Shown here: positions 55,503-64,000 of the stretch, one piece after another | Layout of the letters: every line of letters begins with the position of its first letter | Position numbering within the stretch: position 1 is the first letter of the stretch | Assembly (NCBI GenBank): GCA_016744595.1 | Contig: JADGEB010000005.1 | Location: 1 to 64,000 of the forward strand | Length of the DNA stretch: 64,000 nucleotides | Source: Desulfuromusa sp. | GTDB lineage: Bacteria; Desulfobacterota; Desulfuromonadia; Desulfuromonadales; Geopsychrobacteraceae | Direction: 5' to 3' | Notes under the pieces: model-generated | The model's database searches: none | Seen by the model: only the letters and a program-made list of their open reading frames with translations | What the model was told of the DNA's origin: nothing | Translations under genes and position numbers: made by a program

Positions 55503-56230
55503 ATGGGAGGGTTAACAAGACCATAGCCCGAAAAAATCACAATGACCAAACCGGATAGACGCATAATAAGAGGTTCAACCCACTGTTTTTGCAATTTATT
55601 GGCTGCACTTGACATCCTAAAAATTAAAAATATCACAATCGAGACCGCAATAGCAGTAGCTACGGAATAGGCCGCAAAAACAAGAGTAGCCGCCCAGGCA
55701 CTCCCAGAGTTTAAAGCGTAACCATACATCACCGCTGCCGTGGGACACGGAACAATCATATTGACAAAACCGATAATAAACAATGAAAACGGCAAGAATT
55801 TACGCTCCGTGCGTAAGTCTTTAAAGCGACCCATGCCCCCTAAACCATGATGATGAGAATGATTGTGCAGTTCAGAATGGTGGTGATAGGAACTCTCATG
55901 ATCATGATCGTGATGATGCAGAAGGGTGGGGTTACAGAGTAGGATCAAACCTAAAACAATAAGCACAATAGAGGTGATCCGTTCCAGCCAAAGACCAAAG
56001 GATAATGGGATAGAGGACGATAAGGCTCCAAGAGTTGCCCCAAGAACAAGACAGGCCAACGCTGTCCCCATCACAAATGAAGCCGTCAGGTAAAACACCC
56101 TGCGCCCCCTTTTTTCTCCCGAAATAAATGGCACAAGCACCAGCCACGAATGTCCACAGGGATTGACCCCATGCAGGAGTCCTAAAAAAATACTTGATTG
56201 GATGGCGGCGATTAACAAGGTTATTTCCAT
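55499..56230 (-). CDS. His-rich membrane exporter, TauE/NicO-like
   Basis: This 243-residue protein has six hydrophobic segments, the first with FLGLLHGVNPCGHSWLVLVPF, and a central His/Asp-rich loop (LLHHHDHDHESSYHHH, then LHNHSHHHGLGG) near residues 105-132. The second half has the matching IVPCPTAAVMYGYAL. The repeated HGxNPCG/xxPCP layout fits the NicO/RcnA or sulfite-exporter TauE-like group; the metal-binding loop suggests export of Ni, Co or a similar metal. It is the first gene of a two-gene operon with marR. Confidence 0.78.
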   Translation of the reverse strand: MEITLLIAAIQSSIFLGLLHGVNPCGHSWLVLVPFISGEKRGRRVFYLTASFVMGTALACLVLGATLGALSSSIPLSFGLWLERITSIVLIVLGLILLCNPTLLHHHDHDHESSYHHHSELHNHSHHHGLGGMGRFKDLRTERKFLPFSLFIIGFVNMIVPCPTAAVMYGYALNSGSAWAATLVFAAYSVATAIAVSIVIFLIFRMSSAANKLQKQWVEPLIMRLSGLVIVIFSGYGLVNPPM

Positions 56231-56266
56231 AGCGACGTTCCTTTAGTAAAAAAATGATTGCGTCGC

Positions 56267-56305
56267 AGCATAGCCTTGTTGGTTTGATCGGTCAAGTAAC
56301 TTGAC
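56267..56305 (-). promoter_or_regulatory. Candidate promoter with overlapping palindromic operator for the exporter-marR operon
   Basis: On the minus strand TTGACC (56295-56290) and TATGCT (56272-56267) are 17 bases apart, a good sigma-70 match. The -35 box overlaps GTCAAGT-A-ACTTGAC (56291-56305), a perfect 7+1+7 palindrome. MarR proteins bind such sites. It stands 37-75 bases ahead of the exporter ATG at 56230. Autoregulation is inferred. Confidence 0.65.
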
Positions 56306-56520
56306 TGTCTAACTATAAGTCTCTCAAAGTATCTACAAATACCCTCCAGTCAAACTGGGAACCTTATTTGCGAACTGTTAAAGCGGTTGCTCTCATCTTG
56401 AGCTACCCAAAGGTGACTTGTTGAGCCGTTCCCATTGATCGGCACCGCTATCTGTGACTTCCTACCCTGGTAGGTCATATCGAACCACTTCTTCGTCATT
56501 CCCTATCATTGAAGCAAAGT

Positions 56521-56552
56521 AGCCTCTCCTGACCTGATTTACCGGAGAGGCT
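56521..56552 (-). terminator. Hairpin at the 3' end of the Old Yellow Enzyme gene
   Basis: AGCCTCTCC (56521-56529) is the exact complement of GGAGAGGCT (56544-56552), with a 14-base loop that includes the stop codon at 56539-56541. It fits a transcript end for the minus-strand gene, but the tail is only weakly U-rich. Confidence 0.5.
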
Positions 56553-57609
56553 CGGAAGTATAGGCAACATTTGCCGCTTCTGACTCGTATCGCTCCATAA
56601 ACTTATTGGCTCGCACGTCATCAATCCAATCAGGATTTAAGAGTAGGGATTTTCCACTGAGGATCAAATCTGCATCTTGCAACGCCTCATCAGCAGTGGC
56701 ACGATCAAAGATACCACCACAAATCATGAGAGGAAGCTCCGTTGCCTCCCGTGTCAATTGGGTCATATTTTTATCGGTACCAAAGGCTTTCTGACTGAAT
56801 CCATAGGTAGAAACCGAGATAGCATCGATAGGTTCTTGGGACAAAAGGGTAATCATTCCTTGATACTCTGCCGCTGAATCAAAGAGAGAAACGTCCATAT
56901 CGGCAATCCCCCAGTTGGAAATTCTGAACGTCAACAAACAATCTTCCGGGAGAATCTGATGAACAGCCTGAATCACTTCATGGGCAAAACGGTAGCGATT
57001 TTCCACCGACCCACCATATTTGTCGGTACGTTTGTTGGAATAAGAGGACAAAAACTGGTTGATCAGATATCCATGCGCACCGTGAATTTCAATACCGTCA
57101 AAACCAGCCGCAACCGCACCTCTGGCCGTTTCCACAAACCCGGAGATGACATGCTCGATATCAAACTGACTCATGCTGTCCGGTACGGGATAGGGAGCTC
57201 CGGTTAAAGGATTTTCCTGCGTCGGAGTGTTGGAACTAGGTGCTATAGCACGATTTGCCGGATTCACTTCCGCCCAGGCCATCCGGCCACAATGAAACAT
57301 CTGCATGATCGCGATGGCACCTTCGTTGTGAATTTTTTCAACAACGGATTTCCAGGCATCGATTTGTCGCTGAGTCAAAAGACGCGACTGCTTGGGATAT
57401 CCTTGAGCACTTTCGTAGTCAGTAACGATGGCTTCGGTATAGATTATACTTGCCCCATTCTCCGCCCGACGAATCAGGAAATCAAACACATCCTGACGTG
57501 GAATACCATCTTCTCCTGCGGACATCCGCGTCATAGGTGCAACACCGATACGATTTTTCAATTTGTGGTTTTTCAGATTAAATTCTGTGAAGAGCAGATC
57601 CTTTTTCAT
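56539..57609 (-). CDS. NADH:flavin oxidoreductase of the Old Yellow Enzyme family
   Basis: This 356-residue FMN enzyme has the OYE barrel motifs: LKNHKLKNRIGVAPMTRMSA at the start, MQMFHCGRMAW, FDGIEIHGAHGYLINQFLSSYSNKRTDKYGGSVENRYRF (His pair for substrate binding) and the C-terminal phosphate loop around ICGGIF and DADLILSGKSLL. It reduces activated C=C bonds, or possibly nitro or quinone compounds. AGGAG precedes the ATG at 57609. A 10-bp palindrome lies 139 bases upstream. Confidence 0.93.
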   Translation of the reverse strand: MKKDLLFTEFNLKNHKLKNRIGVAPMTRMSAGEDGIPRQDVFDFLIRRAENGASIIYTEAIVTDYESAQGYPKQSRLLTQRQIDAWKSVVEKIHNEGAIAIMQMFHCGRMAWAEVNPANRAIAPSSNTPTQENPLTGAPYPVPDSMSQFDIEHVISGFVETARGAVAAGFDGIEIHGAHGYLINQFLSSYSNKRTDKYGGSVENRYRFAHEVIQAVHQILPEDCLLTFRISNWGIADMDVSLFDSAAEYQGMITLLSQEPIDAISVSTYGFSQKAFGTDKNMTQLTREATELPLMICGGIFDRATADEALQDADLILSGKSLLLNPDWIDDVRANKFMERYESEAANVAYTSEPLR

Positions 57610-57747
57610 TTTTCAATTCTCCTATATCTTCAACTAATAAGTAATCTTTTCATAGAGGAATTAACACGGCCTGAATTCAGCTATAACTTTAGCAGGCTTA
57701 AGAAGTTTTATGCCATCATCAGCAATGAAATAATTAATTTTCCCCCT

Positions 57748-57777
57748 GCTGACTGACGATATAGTCTGTCAGTCAGC
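57748..57777. promoter_or_regulatory. 10-bp inverted repeat upstream of the OYE gene
   Basis: GCTGACTGAC (57748-57757) and GTCAGTCAGC (57768-57777) are exact complements around a 10-base spacer. It lies between the ogt stop (57803) and the OYE start (57609). It could be a TetR-type operator for the OYE gene or a 3' hairpin of ogt; no U run follows on the minus strand, while TTTT follows on the plus strand, where there is no gene to end. Confidence 0.4.
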
Positions 57778-57802
57778 TTTTAAATTGGTTTGTCAATAAA
57801 CC

Positions 57803-58294
57803 TCATATCCGTTTTTTACTTTCCAATTGCAGCAAAAATCTTTTTATCTCAAGGCCACCAGCGTAGCCAGTTAATTTGCCGGATTTCCCAACCACCCGGT
57901 GACAGGGAACCACAACAGGAATAGGATTCAGTCCATTTGTCCTGCCCACAGCCCGAACTGCTTTTGGACGATCAATTAAACAAGCTTGTTCTGAATAGGA
58001 ACGGGTTTCACCATAAGGGATGGTCAAAAGAGCCTGCCAGGCTTGCTGCTGAAATTCGGTGCCAGTAAAGAGAAGAGGCAAATCAAACTCAGTCCGCTTC
58101 AAGGCAAAATATTCCCCAAGCTGAATTTGTGTTTGGCAAATAATATCATTTTCTTCAAGCGCTATATCACCCCACACTTTCATTGTTTTTCCCCAGTTAC
58201 AAGCAAAGACGATAGCCCTTAAGTACCTGCTGTCAGCAACAAGATAGATTAAGCCGATAGGGGAAGATATTTGCTGATAACAAATTTTCATCAT
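57803..58294 (-). CDS. ogt: Methylated-DNA-protein-cysteine methyltransferase
   Basis: This 163-residue suicide enzyme removes O6-methyl groups from guanine. The acceptor is C131 in PIPVVVPCHRVVG; YGETRSYSEQA and AVRAVGRTNGLNPIPV are the DNA-binding helix-turn-helix and Asn hinge. Its ATG overlaps the TAA of the Ada-AlkA fusion gene by one base, so both are translated together and serve alkylation repair. Confidence 0.95.
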   Translation of the reverse strand: MMKICYQQISSPIGLIYLVADSRYLRAIVFACNWGKTMKVWGDIALEENDIICQTQIQLGEYFALKRTEFDLPLLFTGTEFQQQAWQALLTIPYGETRSYSEQACLIDRPKAVRAVGRTNGLNPIPVVVPCHRVVGKSGKLTGYAGGLEIKRFLLQLESKKRI

Positions 58295-59697
58295 TATTTC
58301 CGTTTCGACAGAGTTTCTGCAAATTCATTCCAGACATAGTGCGTCATATAAGAACGGCTTGCCTTCCACATAGCTTCATCAATCAGGTTTTGATCCAATG
58401 CTCTTTTAATGATGAGATCACTTTCCGGAAAGGCATCTGCATCACCAAAACAACGCATCATGATCATTTCAGTCGTCCATGGACCAATTCCTTTTATTGC
58501 CAGTAACTTCTTTCTAGTTTCTGACAAATCTGCAGCGTAAGAAAAATGGAATTCATGCCTGTGAACCATTTCAGATAAAGTCCTGATGGCGTTAGCCTTG
58601 GAACGGGTTATCCCTATCTGTTCTATCTCTGCCGTCATCAATTTTTCAGGTGAGGGGAAACAATAGATATCCTTACCACCTATCAGGGCTCCGAACTGTT
58701 CAATCAACTTAGACAGTTTTCCGGTTGCCTGCGAAATTGATACAAGTTGGCTCAGAATAATTGAAACTGCGGCTTCAAAGGGATCGAAACTCCCAGGAAC
58801 TCTTACCCCTGTTGATCTGATTGCAGGTGAGGCCGGCAGATACACAGGGTTGTGGTCAACATCAAACATTCTACGGATATTAAGCAAAACCAAACGAATT
58901 TGTCTCAGCCTGAAACCTTGTAAATGGATCTGTAATGCATCCTGTGACTTGTTTATTGTGACCTTAATTGTCGCGTACGAATTTTGATTGAGAACATAAC
59001 GTTCATAGGAATCAAGGGTGACTCTTTCGATACCACGAGCCGCATGCCGGTTAAAAAAAGCCAGAATGCTGGCAAAATCATACGGTTTCCGTACCATCAG
59101 AGTTAATAAAAGACCATCACTCTGGTAAACTTTGCTACGGCCACCTGTTCGTATTTTTGATGGTGTCATCTGGTAAACAGCTTTGAACGCTTGGTTGAAT
59201 CTTCGAATCGAGTTGAATCCCGTCGCAAGAGCAATGTCAATAACCGGCTCACAGGTTTCCAAAAGCAAGTGCTTTGCCAAGTGTAACTTTCGCGTTTGCA
59301 TTATTTCAATCGGTGACACACCAAGTTCTTCGCCAAAGACCCTTCTTAAATGTCGCCCTGAGATACCCAGTATCTGTGCAATCGACTCAACATTCTCTGT
59401 TCCAGTTGTCGATTCTTCAATCAAGCGCAGGCCGTCATGAGCCAATTTTTTCCCCGGATTGATAAACTTGTTGCCCGGTGCCAAATCTGGGCGACATCTA
59501 AGGCATGGCCTGCAACCCGCTTTTTCAGCCTCACTGGTACTTTTATAAATAACAATATTTTCAGGTTTTGGTCTGGCAGGACAAACCGGGCGACAATAGA
59601 TCTTCGTGGTTGTCACACCAAAATATAAACGCCCATCATAGCGAGGATCGCGACGGAGAATAATCTGTGTGCAATCTGAGTTGGTCAATTGTTTCAT
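58294..59697 (-). CDS. Ada-AlkA fusion: methylphosphotriester-sensing activator and 3-methyladenine DNA glycosylase
   Basis: This 467-residue fusion has an Ada metal-binding domain (RRDPRYDGRLYFGVTTTKIYCRPVCPARP, with four Cys ligands at C35, C39, C65 and C68; one Cys takes methyl groups from phosphotriesters), an AraC-type helix-turn-helix (about residues 85-175), an AlkA N-terminal domain, and a C-terminal HhH-GPD glycosylase with the hairpin LLAIKGIGPWTTEMIMMR and the catalytic Asp in FPESD. It both activates the adaptive response and removes alkylated bases. The ATG at 59697 matches the start of related proteins; open frame to 59988 is unlike them. It precedes ogt. Confidence 0.93.
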   Translation of the reverse strand: MKQLTNSDCTQIILRRDPRYDGRLYFGVTTTKIYCRPVCPARPKPENIVIYKSTSEAEKAGCRPCLRCRPDLAPGNKFINPGKKLAHDGLRLIEESTTGTENVESIAQILGISGRHLRRVFGEELGVSPIEIMQTRKLHLAKHLLLETCEPVIDIALATGFNSIRRFNQAFKAVYQMTPSKIRTGGRSKVYQSDGLLLTLMVRKPYDFASILAFFNRHAARGIERVTLDSYERYVLNQNSYATIKVTINKSQDALQIHLQGFRLRQIRLVLLNIRRMFDVDHNPVYLPASPAIRSTGVRVPGSFDPFEAAVSIILSQLVSISQATGKLSKLIEQFGALIGGKDIYCFPSPEKLMTAEIEQIGITRSKANAIRTLSEMVHRHEFHFSYAADLSETRKKLLAIKGIGPWTTEMIMMRCFGDADAFPESDLIIKRALDQNLIDEAMWKASRSYMTHYVWNEFAETLSKRK

Positions 59698-60006
59698 GAT
59701 ACTTACTATATCCCACCATTCACTAGATTGCTGGCAGTTTTCGGACATAATCCCTATATTTGAAGCTAACAGTCTACCCGCAACCAAAAAAAACAAAACA
59801 AATAAGTCCTTTTCATGTTCTCCCAGATATAGAGGATGTGATTGGCTTAGCAAGATGAACAATGGGGAAAAATTATTGGAGAAACTGATAATTGTAGACT
59901 GAGCATTCCAGAACTGCCTGAAAATTCGTTTGTCTGGGGGGGGATGAAATAAAAAAAGGCCGGAGAAATTTATCTCCGGCCTTGGCATTTTACTCTTTAG
60001 CCATTG
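59698..60006. other. Gap upstream of the Ada-AlkA gene and downstream of proX
   Basis: Apart from the proX terminator at 59951-59983, these 309 bases hold no gene I can support. An open frame continues from the Ada-AlkA gene, with an alternative ATG at 59748, but the sequence there is low-complexity and unlike Ada. The region should contain the promoter of the alkylation-repair operon. Confidence 0.45.
59951..59983 (-). terminator. Intrinsic terminator of the proVWX operon
   Basis: AAGGCCGGAGA (59956-59966) and TCTCCGGCCTT (59973-59983) form an 11-bp stem with a 6-base loop. Read on the minus strand, the stem is followed by a run of T (complement of the A run from 59951). It lies 24 bases after the proX stop. 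Confidence 0.92.
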
Positions 60007-61026
60007 TTACATGGCCGCCTTACGGGCAGCATCAAGCCAACCATTCCATTTGGTCTGGTTCGCTGCGATCCATTCCTGAACGTGGCGATCGATATCTTTT
60101 GCCGATTTTTCTCCATCCTGCATCTTGGTATTTTGCTCATTGATGGCGCTTAAAGGCAGGGTGAACTGCTTAAAAAATTCTTTTGCTGCTGGATTAGCGG
60201 CAAGGAATTTTTTATTGGCAACAATCTGAATATCTGCAGCGACAAAACCGAGCTTAAGAGGATCGCTGACCGCACCTTCAACACCAGACATTGTCAAGCG
60301 ATCGACCTGCGGCTTCTGCGCTTCTGTCGGCTTGATTTCCGGTACATTCATCCAGACAACATCAACACCAGGCTTAAATTTAAAGATGGTCCAGTTTGGT
60401 GCCCAGGTGTAGAAGAAAACAGGATTTCCCGATTTATAGCGAGCCAGGGCATCTGCCATACTTGCTGAATAAGCTGCTTTGATCGGTTTGATGTGATCTT
60501 CAAGGCCGTAAGCTTCCATATGGAAATCGATCGTCCCTTCACAACCCCAACCTGCAGGGCAGGCAGTTAAATCAGCTTTGCCATCGCCGTCGGCATCGAA
60601 AGCCTTTTTGACCTCGGGACGTTTGAAATCAGCAATCGACTTAATATTGAATTTTTCCACATCTTTTTTTGAGACCAGATAACCTTGCAAACCACCAGCT
60701 TTGACGACGTAACCGACCTTTTCACCTTTGTCGTAAAAGCCTTTTGGCAGCTGCCCATCGTGGACGGGGAACCATCCGTTGGTCCAGTAATCAAGATCAC
60801 CAAGAGCAAGAGCTTGGTAGAAGAGGGGGTTGGTCAGCTCTTTCGGCTTTTTGACGTTGTAACCCAATTCTTTTAGCCCAGTGCGTACCAGCGCTTCTTG
60901 AAAATAACCGGTATTCCAGGTCGCACGAGCAGGTTTTACCTTAATCCCTTTACCCGGTTGTTGCTGGTCTGCAAATGCAGGGAGGGCGAGGACTAACAGT
61001 AGCAGGACAAACAGTAAGCGTTTCAT
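60007..61026 (-). CDS. proX: Glycine betaine/proline betaine ABC transporter binding protein ProX
   Basis: This 339-residue protein has a signal peptide (MKRLLFVLLLLVLALPAFADQQ) and the ProX fold: VKPARATWNTGYFQEALVRTGLKELGY, DYWTNGWFPVHDGQLP, ACPAGWGCEGTIDFHMEAYGLEDH and FYTWAPNWTIF. The tryptophans at these positions form the aromatic cage for the quaternary amine. AAGGAG precedes the ATG. It is the third gene of a proV-proW-proX operon that imports osmoprotectants. Confidence 0.95.
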   Translation of the reverse strand: MKRLLFVLLLLVLALPAFADQQQPGKGIKVKPARATWNTGYFQEALVRTGLKELGYNVKKPKELTNPLFYQALALGDLDYWTNGWFPVHDGQLPKGFYDKGEKVGYVVKAGGLQGYLVSKKDVEKFNIKSIADFKRPEVKKAFDADGDGKADLTACPAGWGCEGTIDFHMEAYGLEDHIKPIKAAYSASMADALARYKSGNPVFFYTWAPNWTIFKFKPGVDVVWMNVPEIKPTEAQKPQVDRLTMSGVEGAVSDPLKLGFVAADIQIVANKKFLAANPAAKEFFKQFTLPLSAINEQNTKMQDGEKSAKDIDRHVQEWIAANQTKWNGWLDAARKAAM

Positions 61027-61069
61027 TTTTCTCTCCTTTTTGTGTCAATGTGAATGAAGTAGGAATAAG

Positions 61070-61909
61070 CTATTTTTGACCAATCCCTTGGGTAATTCGA
61101 TCAAGAACCATGGCCAGCAGAACTATCGATAAGCCGCCAATCGTTGCCAGACCAATCTCTAGGGTGTTCAGCCCCTGTACAACAGGGTTCCCCAAGCCAC
61201 CAGCACCAATCAGGGCAGCGATAACGACCATGGACAAAGCCATCATCAGGGTTTGATTGAGTCCAGCCATAATGGACGGTAACGCAAGAGGAAACTGTAC
61301 CTTAAATAGAACCTGTTTGGAGGTTGCACCAAAGGCGAGCGCCGCTTCGATCAGCTCTGGATGAACCTGACGGATACCAAGGCTGGTTAAGCGAATAATT
61401 GGCGGCAGAGCAAAAACAATCGTCGCCAGAATGCCAGAGACGGTGCCGATGCTGAACAGCATAACGACCGGGATCAGATAGACGAAGGCCGGTGTGGTCT
61501 GCATGGCGTCAAGAAAGGGGCGCATCCACATCTCAGCACGATCACTGCGGCCGGCTAAGATACCCAGAGGTATGCCAACGACAGCACAAAAAACGACTGA
61601 ACAAATAACCATCGCCAGAGTTGTCATGGTGTCTTCCCAGAGACCAAGATAGCCAATAAGAAAAAAGGTCAACACAGTGAAAACCGTGACTCGTCTACCA
61701 GCATAACGCCACGCAGCACAAGCGATGGCGACAATGATCAGCCAAGGTGGCAGGGTAAAAAAGAGCCACTCCAACCCTTCGAGGCTTATTTCAACCGGAA
61801 CTTTGATAATTTGGAAAAATTCCCGGTAATTTAACACCAACCAATCGACAAAGGTCTGAATCCATTCATCTAATGGGATCAATTGTTCGTCAAAATTGAA
61901 TATACGCAT
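61070..61909 (-). CDS. proW: Glycine betaine ABC transporter permease ProW
   Basis: This 279-residue permease has the family start IPLDEWIQTFVDWLV, six or seven hydrophobic segments, DAMQTTPAFVYLIPVVMLFSIG, and the binding-protein-dependent permease EAA region (EAALAFGATSKQVLFKVQFPLALPSIMAGLNQ). Its ATG overlaps the TGA of proV by one base. It forms the membrane channel for the ProVWX uptake system. Confidence 0.96.
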   Translation of the reverse strand: MRIFNFDEQLIPLDEWIQTFVDWLVLNYREFFQIIKVPVEISLEGLEWLFFTLPPWLIIVAIACAAWRYAGRRVTVFTVLTFFLIGYLGLWEDTMTTLAMVICSVVFCAVVGIPLGILAGRSDRAEMWMRPFLDAMQTTPAFVYLIPVVMLFSIGTVSGILATIVFALPPIIRLTSLGIRQVHPELIEAALAFGATSKQVLFKVQFPLALPSIMAGLNQTLMMALSMVVIAALIGAGGLGNPVVQGLNTLEIGLATIGGLSIVLLAMVLDRITQGIGQK

Positions 61910-63162
61910 CAGTTCACTATCGCTCCAGAATTCTGTCGTTCGGTTGTTGATTGCTCGTCGTCATTGTTCCTATGCAATGTGCGCAGGAACAGGTTCTTCG
62001 ATACGCATCCCCGGTATTCTCTCTCGTCGTCCAAAATTGGTAGCGGCCACGGGTGACTCGCGACTTCGGGGAGGATATCCTGCATTGAATCAGCAACATT
62101 CGCTGTCATGACGTCTTCGAGGTAAGCATTGGGGATCAGGTGTGGTTGTTTGTCTTGATCGAGAAGTTCGCGGAGGGAATCGGTTGAAACAACGCCCTGA
62201 AAGATCTTGTCGCTGTTAAGAACATAGCCGTAGTCACGGTCGTTTTTGATCAGTCGTTGCAATGCCGCTCGGGGGTTTTTGCCGTCAGTAATCGGAATGG
62301 TAACTTGAGTGTTGCTGGCAATATCACCAGCCGTCAGAATGTTGGTTGGATCGACCCCGCGAAAGAACGCTTGTACATAGTCATCGGCTGGATTTTGGAG
62401 AATTTCCTCTGGCGTACCGACTTGCACCACCCGGCCACCTTCCATGATAGCAATCCGGTCACCGATACGCATTGCTTCGTCAAGATCGTGAGAGATGAAA
62501 ACAATGGTGCGTTTTGCTTTGGCTTGCAGTTTCAGTAGCTCATCTTGCATTTCCGTTCGGATCAGCGGGTCAAGTGCCGAAAAAGCTTCATCCATCAACA
62601 AAATGTCTGGATCAACTGCCAGACCACGAGCCAATCCCACGCGTTGTTGCATCCCACCAGAAAGTTCATCCGGCATACTGGCAGCCCAAGCGTCCAAACC
62701 TACTTGCTCCAACGCTTCCAGTGCTCTGGCTTCGCGGGTTGATTTATCGATCCCATCCATTTCCAAGCCGAAGGCGGTGTTCTGTAATACGGTCATGTGT
62801 GGCATCAGAGCAAAAGACTGGAAAACCATACTCATTTTTTTGCGACGCATTTTGACCAGTTGTTCATTGTTCATACTGACAATATCTTCGCCATCAATGA
62901 AAACCTGCCCACTTGTTGGTTCGATCAATCGGTTGAGCATCCGTACCATGGTCGACTTTCCTGAACCAGATAGACCCATGATGACAAATATTTCACCCGT
63001 GTGGATTTCAAAGCTTGCACTTTGGACGCCAACAGTTGTCTCAGTTTTTTCAAATATGGCCTCTTTATCCAGCCCCTGATCAAGCATTTCCAACGCTTTC
63101 TTAGGCTGTGTCCCGAATATTTTATATAGATCTTTAACTTCTATCTTTACTTCTACTTCCAT
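61909..63162 (-). CDS. proV: Glycine betaine ABC transporter ATPase ProV
   Basis: This 417-residue ATPase has the ProV N-terminal extension ([18 protein letters not shown]), Walker A in [20 protein letters not shown], the ABC signature [33 protein letters not shown] with Walker B, and C-terminal CBS domains (about residues 285-400). In the OpuA/ProV group the CBS pair senses ionic strength or cyclic dinucleotides. AAGGAAC precedes the ATG. First gene of the operon. Confidence 0.96.
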   Translation of the reverse strand: MEVEVKIEVKDLYKIFGTQPKKALEMLDQGLDKEAIFEKTETTVGVQSASFEIHTGEIFVIMGLSGSGKSTMVRMLNRLIEPTSGQVFIDGEDIVSMNNEQLVKMRRKKMSMVFQSFALMPHMTVLQNTAFGLEMDGIDKSTREARALEALEQVGLDAWAASMPDELSGGMQQRVGLARGLAVDPDILLMDEAFSALDPLIRTEMQDELLKLQAKAKRTIVFISHDLDEAMRIGDRIAIMEGGRVVQVGTPEEILQNPADDYVQAFFRGVDPTNILTAGDIASNTQVTIPITDGKNPRAALQRLIKNDRDYGYVLNSDKIFQGVVSTDSLRELLDQDKQPHLIPNAYLEDVMTANVADSMQDILPEVASHPWPLPILDDEREYRGCVSKNLFLRTLHRNNDDEQSTTERQNSGAIVN

Positions 63163-63738
63163 TTTTGTTCCTTATTTTTCAAGTGCTTGACAAGATTTTG
63201 GAGAAATATATTAAAAAAAATGTGTGACAAAAACAGACCAAAATCCACAGCCAAAAGCGATTGAAGGTAAATGGGGGTTATCTGCTGTCAGCAGCGTCTC
63301 AAGAATAAATAGTATTTTATTTTAAAATGACAGAGCGACCCGCGACCCGACGTGTGGGAACCACAAAATCAAGCGCAACTCTGATTGGAAAGAAAATCTG
63401 TGAAGCAACACTCGGGGTGAAGTTCTTGACGATTTTCTTGCGGGACAAGGTCGGAACATCCTGGCGGATGCCGCCTAGTACCCTGTGACAATACGAAGAT
63501 ATGCCAACAATGTCAAATCTATGTGCAAAATACTGCAACATAGAGACTTTTCAGCAAGGCAGATCCTACAGCCTCTGTCTTGTCAATCATCAAAATGTCA
63601 TTTTCTCCTCGCCAAGCAACAATTCTCTAAGAAAATTTGCAGACGAGTTATCCTTCTGCTATTTTATCCAACATTTATTAAGACTAGAGACCGTAATCAG
63701 TCTCTCAGTTCAACAGAAACCTCAGCTATGGAGGTATC
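63163..63738. other. Divergent upstream region of proVWX and the Sel1 gene
   Basis: These 576 bases hold no convincing gene. Frames of about 50-75 codons exist on both strands around 63317-63541, but overlap each other, lack ribosome-binding sites and show no known motif. The region should carry the osmotically controlled promoter of proV and the promoter of the Sel1-repeat gene. Confidence 0.45.
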
Positions 63739-64000
63739 ATGAGTGACAAAGATTTTATTGCTGAGACGCGTTATCAGTTAGCTGCGGAACAGGGTCATGC
63801 TGAAGCTCAATTTAACTATGCACACATGTGTGAAAAAGGTGACGGTGCTGTTCAGGATTATACCGAAGCTGCACGCTGGTATAGCAAGGCCGCAAAACAA
63901 GAGCACATTCAAGCACAACTTGCGCTAGGCTACCTTTATGAGCGAGGGAATGGTGTTCAACAGGATGATACCAAAGCAGTCTACTGGTACCACAAAGCAG
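63739..64000 (+). CDS. Sel1-repeat (SLR) protein, partial
   Basis: This gene starts with ATG at 63739 after GGAGG six bases upstream, and runs off the end of the window after 87 codons. It codes for consecutive Sel1-like repeats of 36 residues: LAAEQGHAEAQFNYAHMCEKG, then WYSKAAKQEHIQAQLALGYLYERGNGVQQDDTKAVYWYHKA. No signal peptide is present, so the protein is probably cytosolic. Such alpha-helical solenoids are adaptor proteins in signalling or stress response. Full length and end are outside the window. Confidence 0.88.
   Translation, partial: MSDKDFIAETRYQLAAEQGHAEAQFNYAHMCEKGDGAVQDYTEAARWYSKAAKQEHIQAQLALGYLYERGNGVQQDDTKAVYWYHKA

Noticed and set aside
63317-63541. Short frames on both strands upstream of proV
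   Set aside because: They overlap one another, have no ribosome-binding site and no recognisable domain, and lie where the proV promoter is expected.

Overview
The window looks like a piece of chromosome from an anaerobic Gram-negative bacterium, most likely a deltaproteobacterium of the Desulfuromonas/Geobacter group (inference). The grounds are a complete-looking general secretion (Gsp) operon, a Tll0287-like c-type heme sensor, a radical-SAM heme-synthesis gene beside hemE and hemH, a 2-hydroxyacyl-CoA dehydratase activase, and signs of selenium use (a probable selenocysteine protein and a tRNA 2-selenouridine synthase). I see no insertion sequence, phage gene, CRISPR array or rRNA.

Layout. 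1-0.9 kb: the end of a 2-hydroxyacyl-CoA dehydratase-like gene and its ATP-dependent activase. 1.2-14.9 kb: an organic-acid uptake region with three different tripartite tricarboxylate transporter (TTT) sets. These are a TctB-TctA pair without a binding protein (1.2-3.2 kb), a full TctC-TctB-TctA set (6.5-9.6 kb), and a divergent TctC-TctB-TctA set followed in overlapping order by a CitA/DcuS-type sensor kinase and its response regulator (9.7-14.9 kb). A secreted protein of unknown function, a LysR regulator and an RraA-family protein lie between them. 15.1-18.4 kb: radical SAM protein, hemE and hemH. 18.5-22.4 kb: an unknown exported protein, then a divergent four-gene operon coding for a membrane heme sensor with HAMP, a TPR-OmpA protein and two roadblock/LC7-type proteins. 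22.6-29.5 kb: a nitronate monooxygenase-like flavoprotein, a PstS-like binding protein paired with a hybrid kinase, and a divergent kinase/OmpR-type regulator pair. 29.5-40.6 kb: a type II secretion operon in the order C-D-E-F-H-I-J-K-L-M-N, with no gene for the major pseudopilin GspG.

40.8-48.7 kb: a lone nitrilase-fold protein, a quinone reductase-like enzyme, a NUDT14-type Nudix hydrolase, a MYG1-like protein, a chemotaxis receptor, and a two-domain periplasmic rhodanese with an in-frame UGA exactly where the reactive cysteine is expected; a small Cys-rich protein follows. 48.9-54.9 kb: tRNA-Glu, tRNA-Lys, purA, hisZ, pepA, selU (mnmH) and tRNA-fMet. 55-64 kb: a His-rich exporter with a MarR regulator, an Old Yellow Enzyme, ogt and an Ada-AlkA fusion for alkylation repair, a proVWX glycine betaine transporter, and the start of a Sel1-repeat protein.

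The observation most worth following is the rhodanese at 47336-48052. The frame is kept on both sides of the UGA, the codon replaces the second Cys of a YCxGxxCxxS motif, and a short hairpin with a G-first loop sits at SECIS distance downstream. The selU gene 5.5 kb away shows independently that the organism handles selenophosphate. Other points of interest are the roadblock/heme-sensor operon, the missing gspG, the third TctA lacking its first signature loop, and a binding protein coupled to a hybrid kinase without transporter genes.
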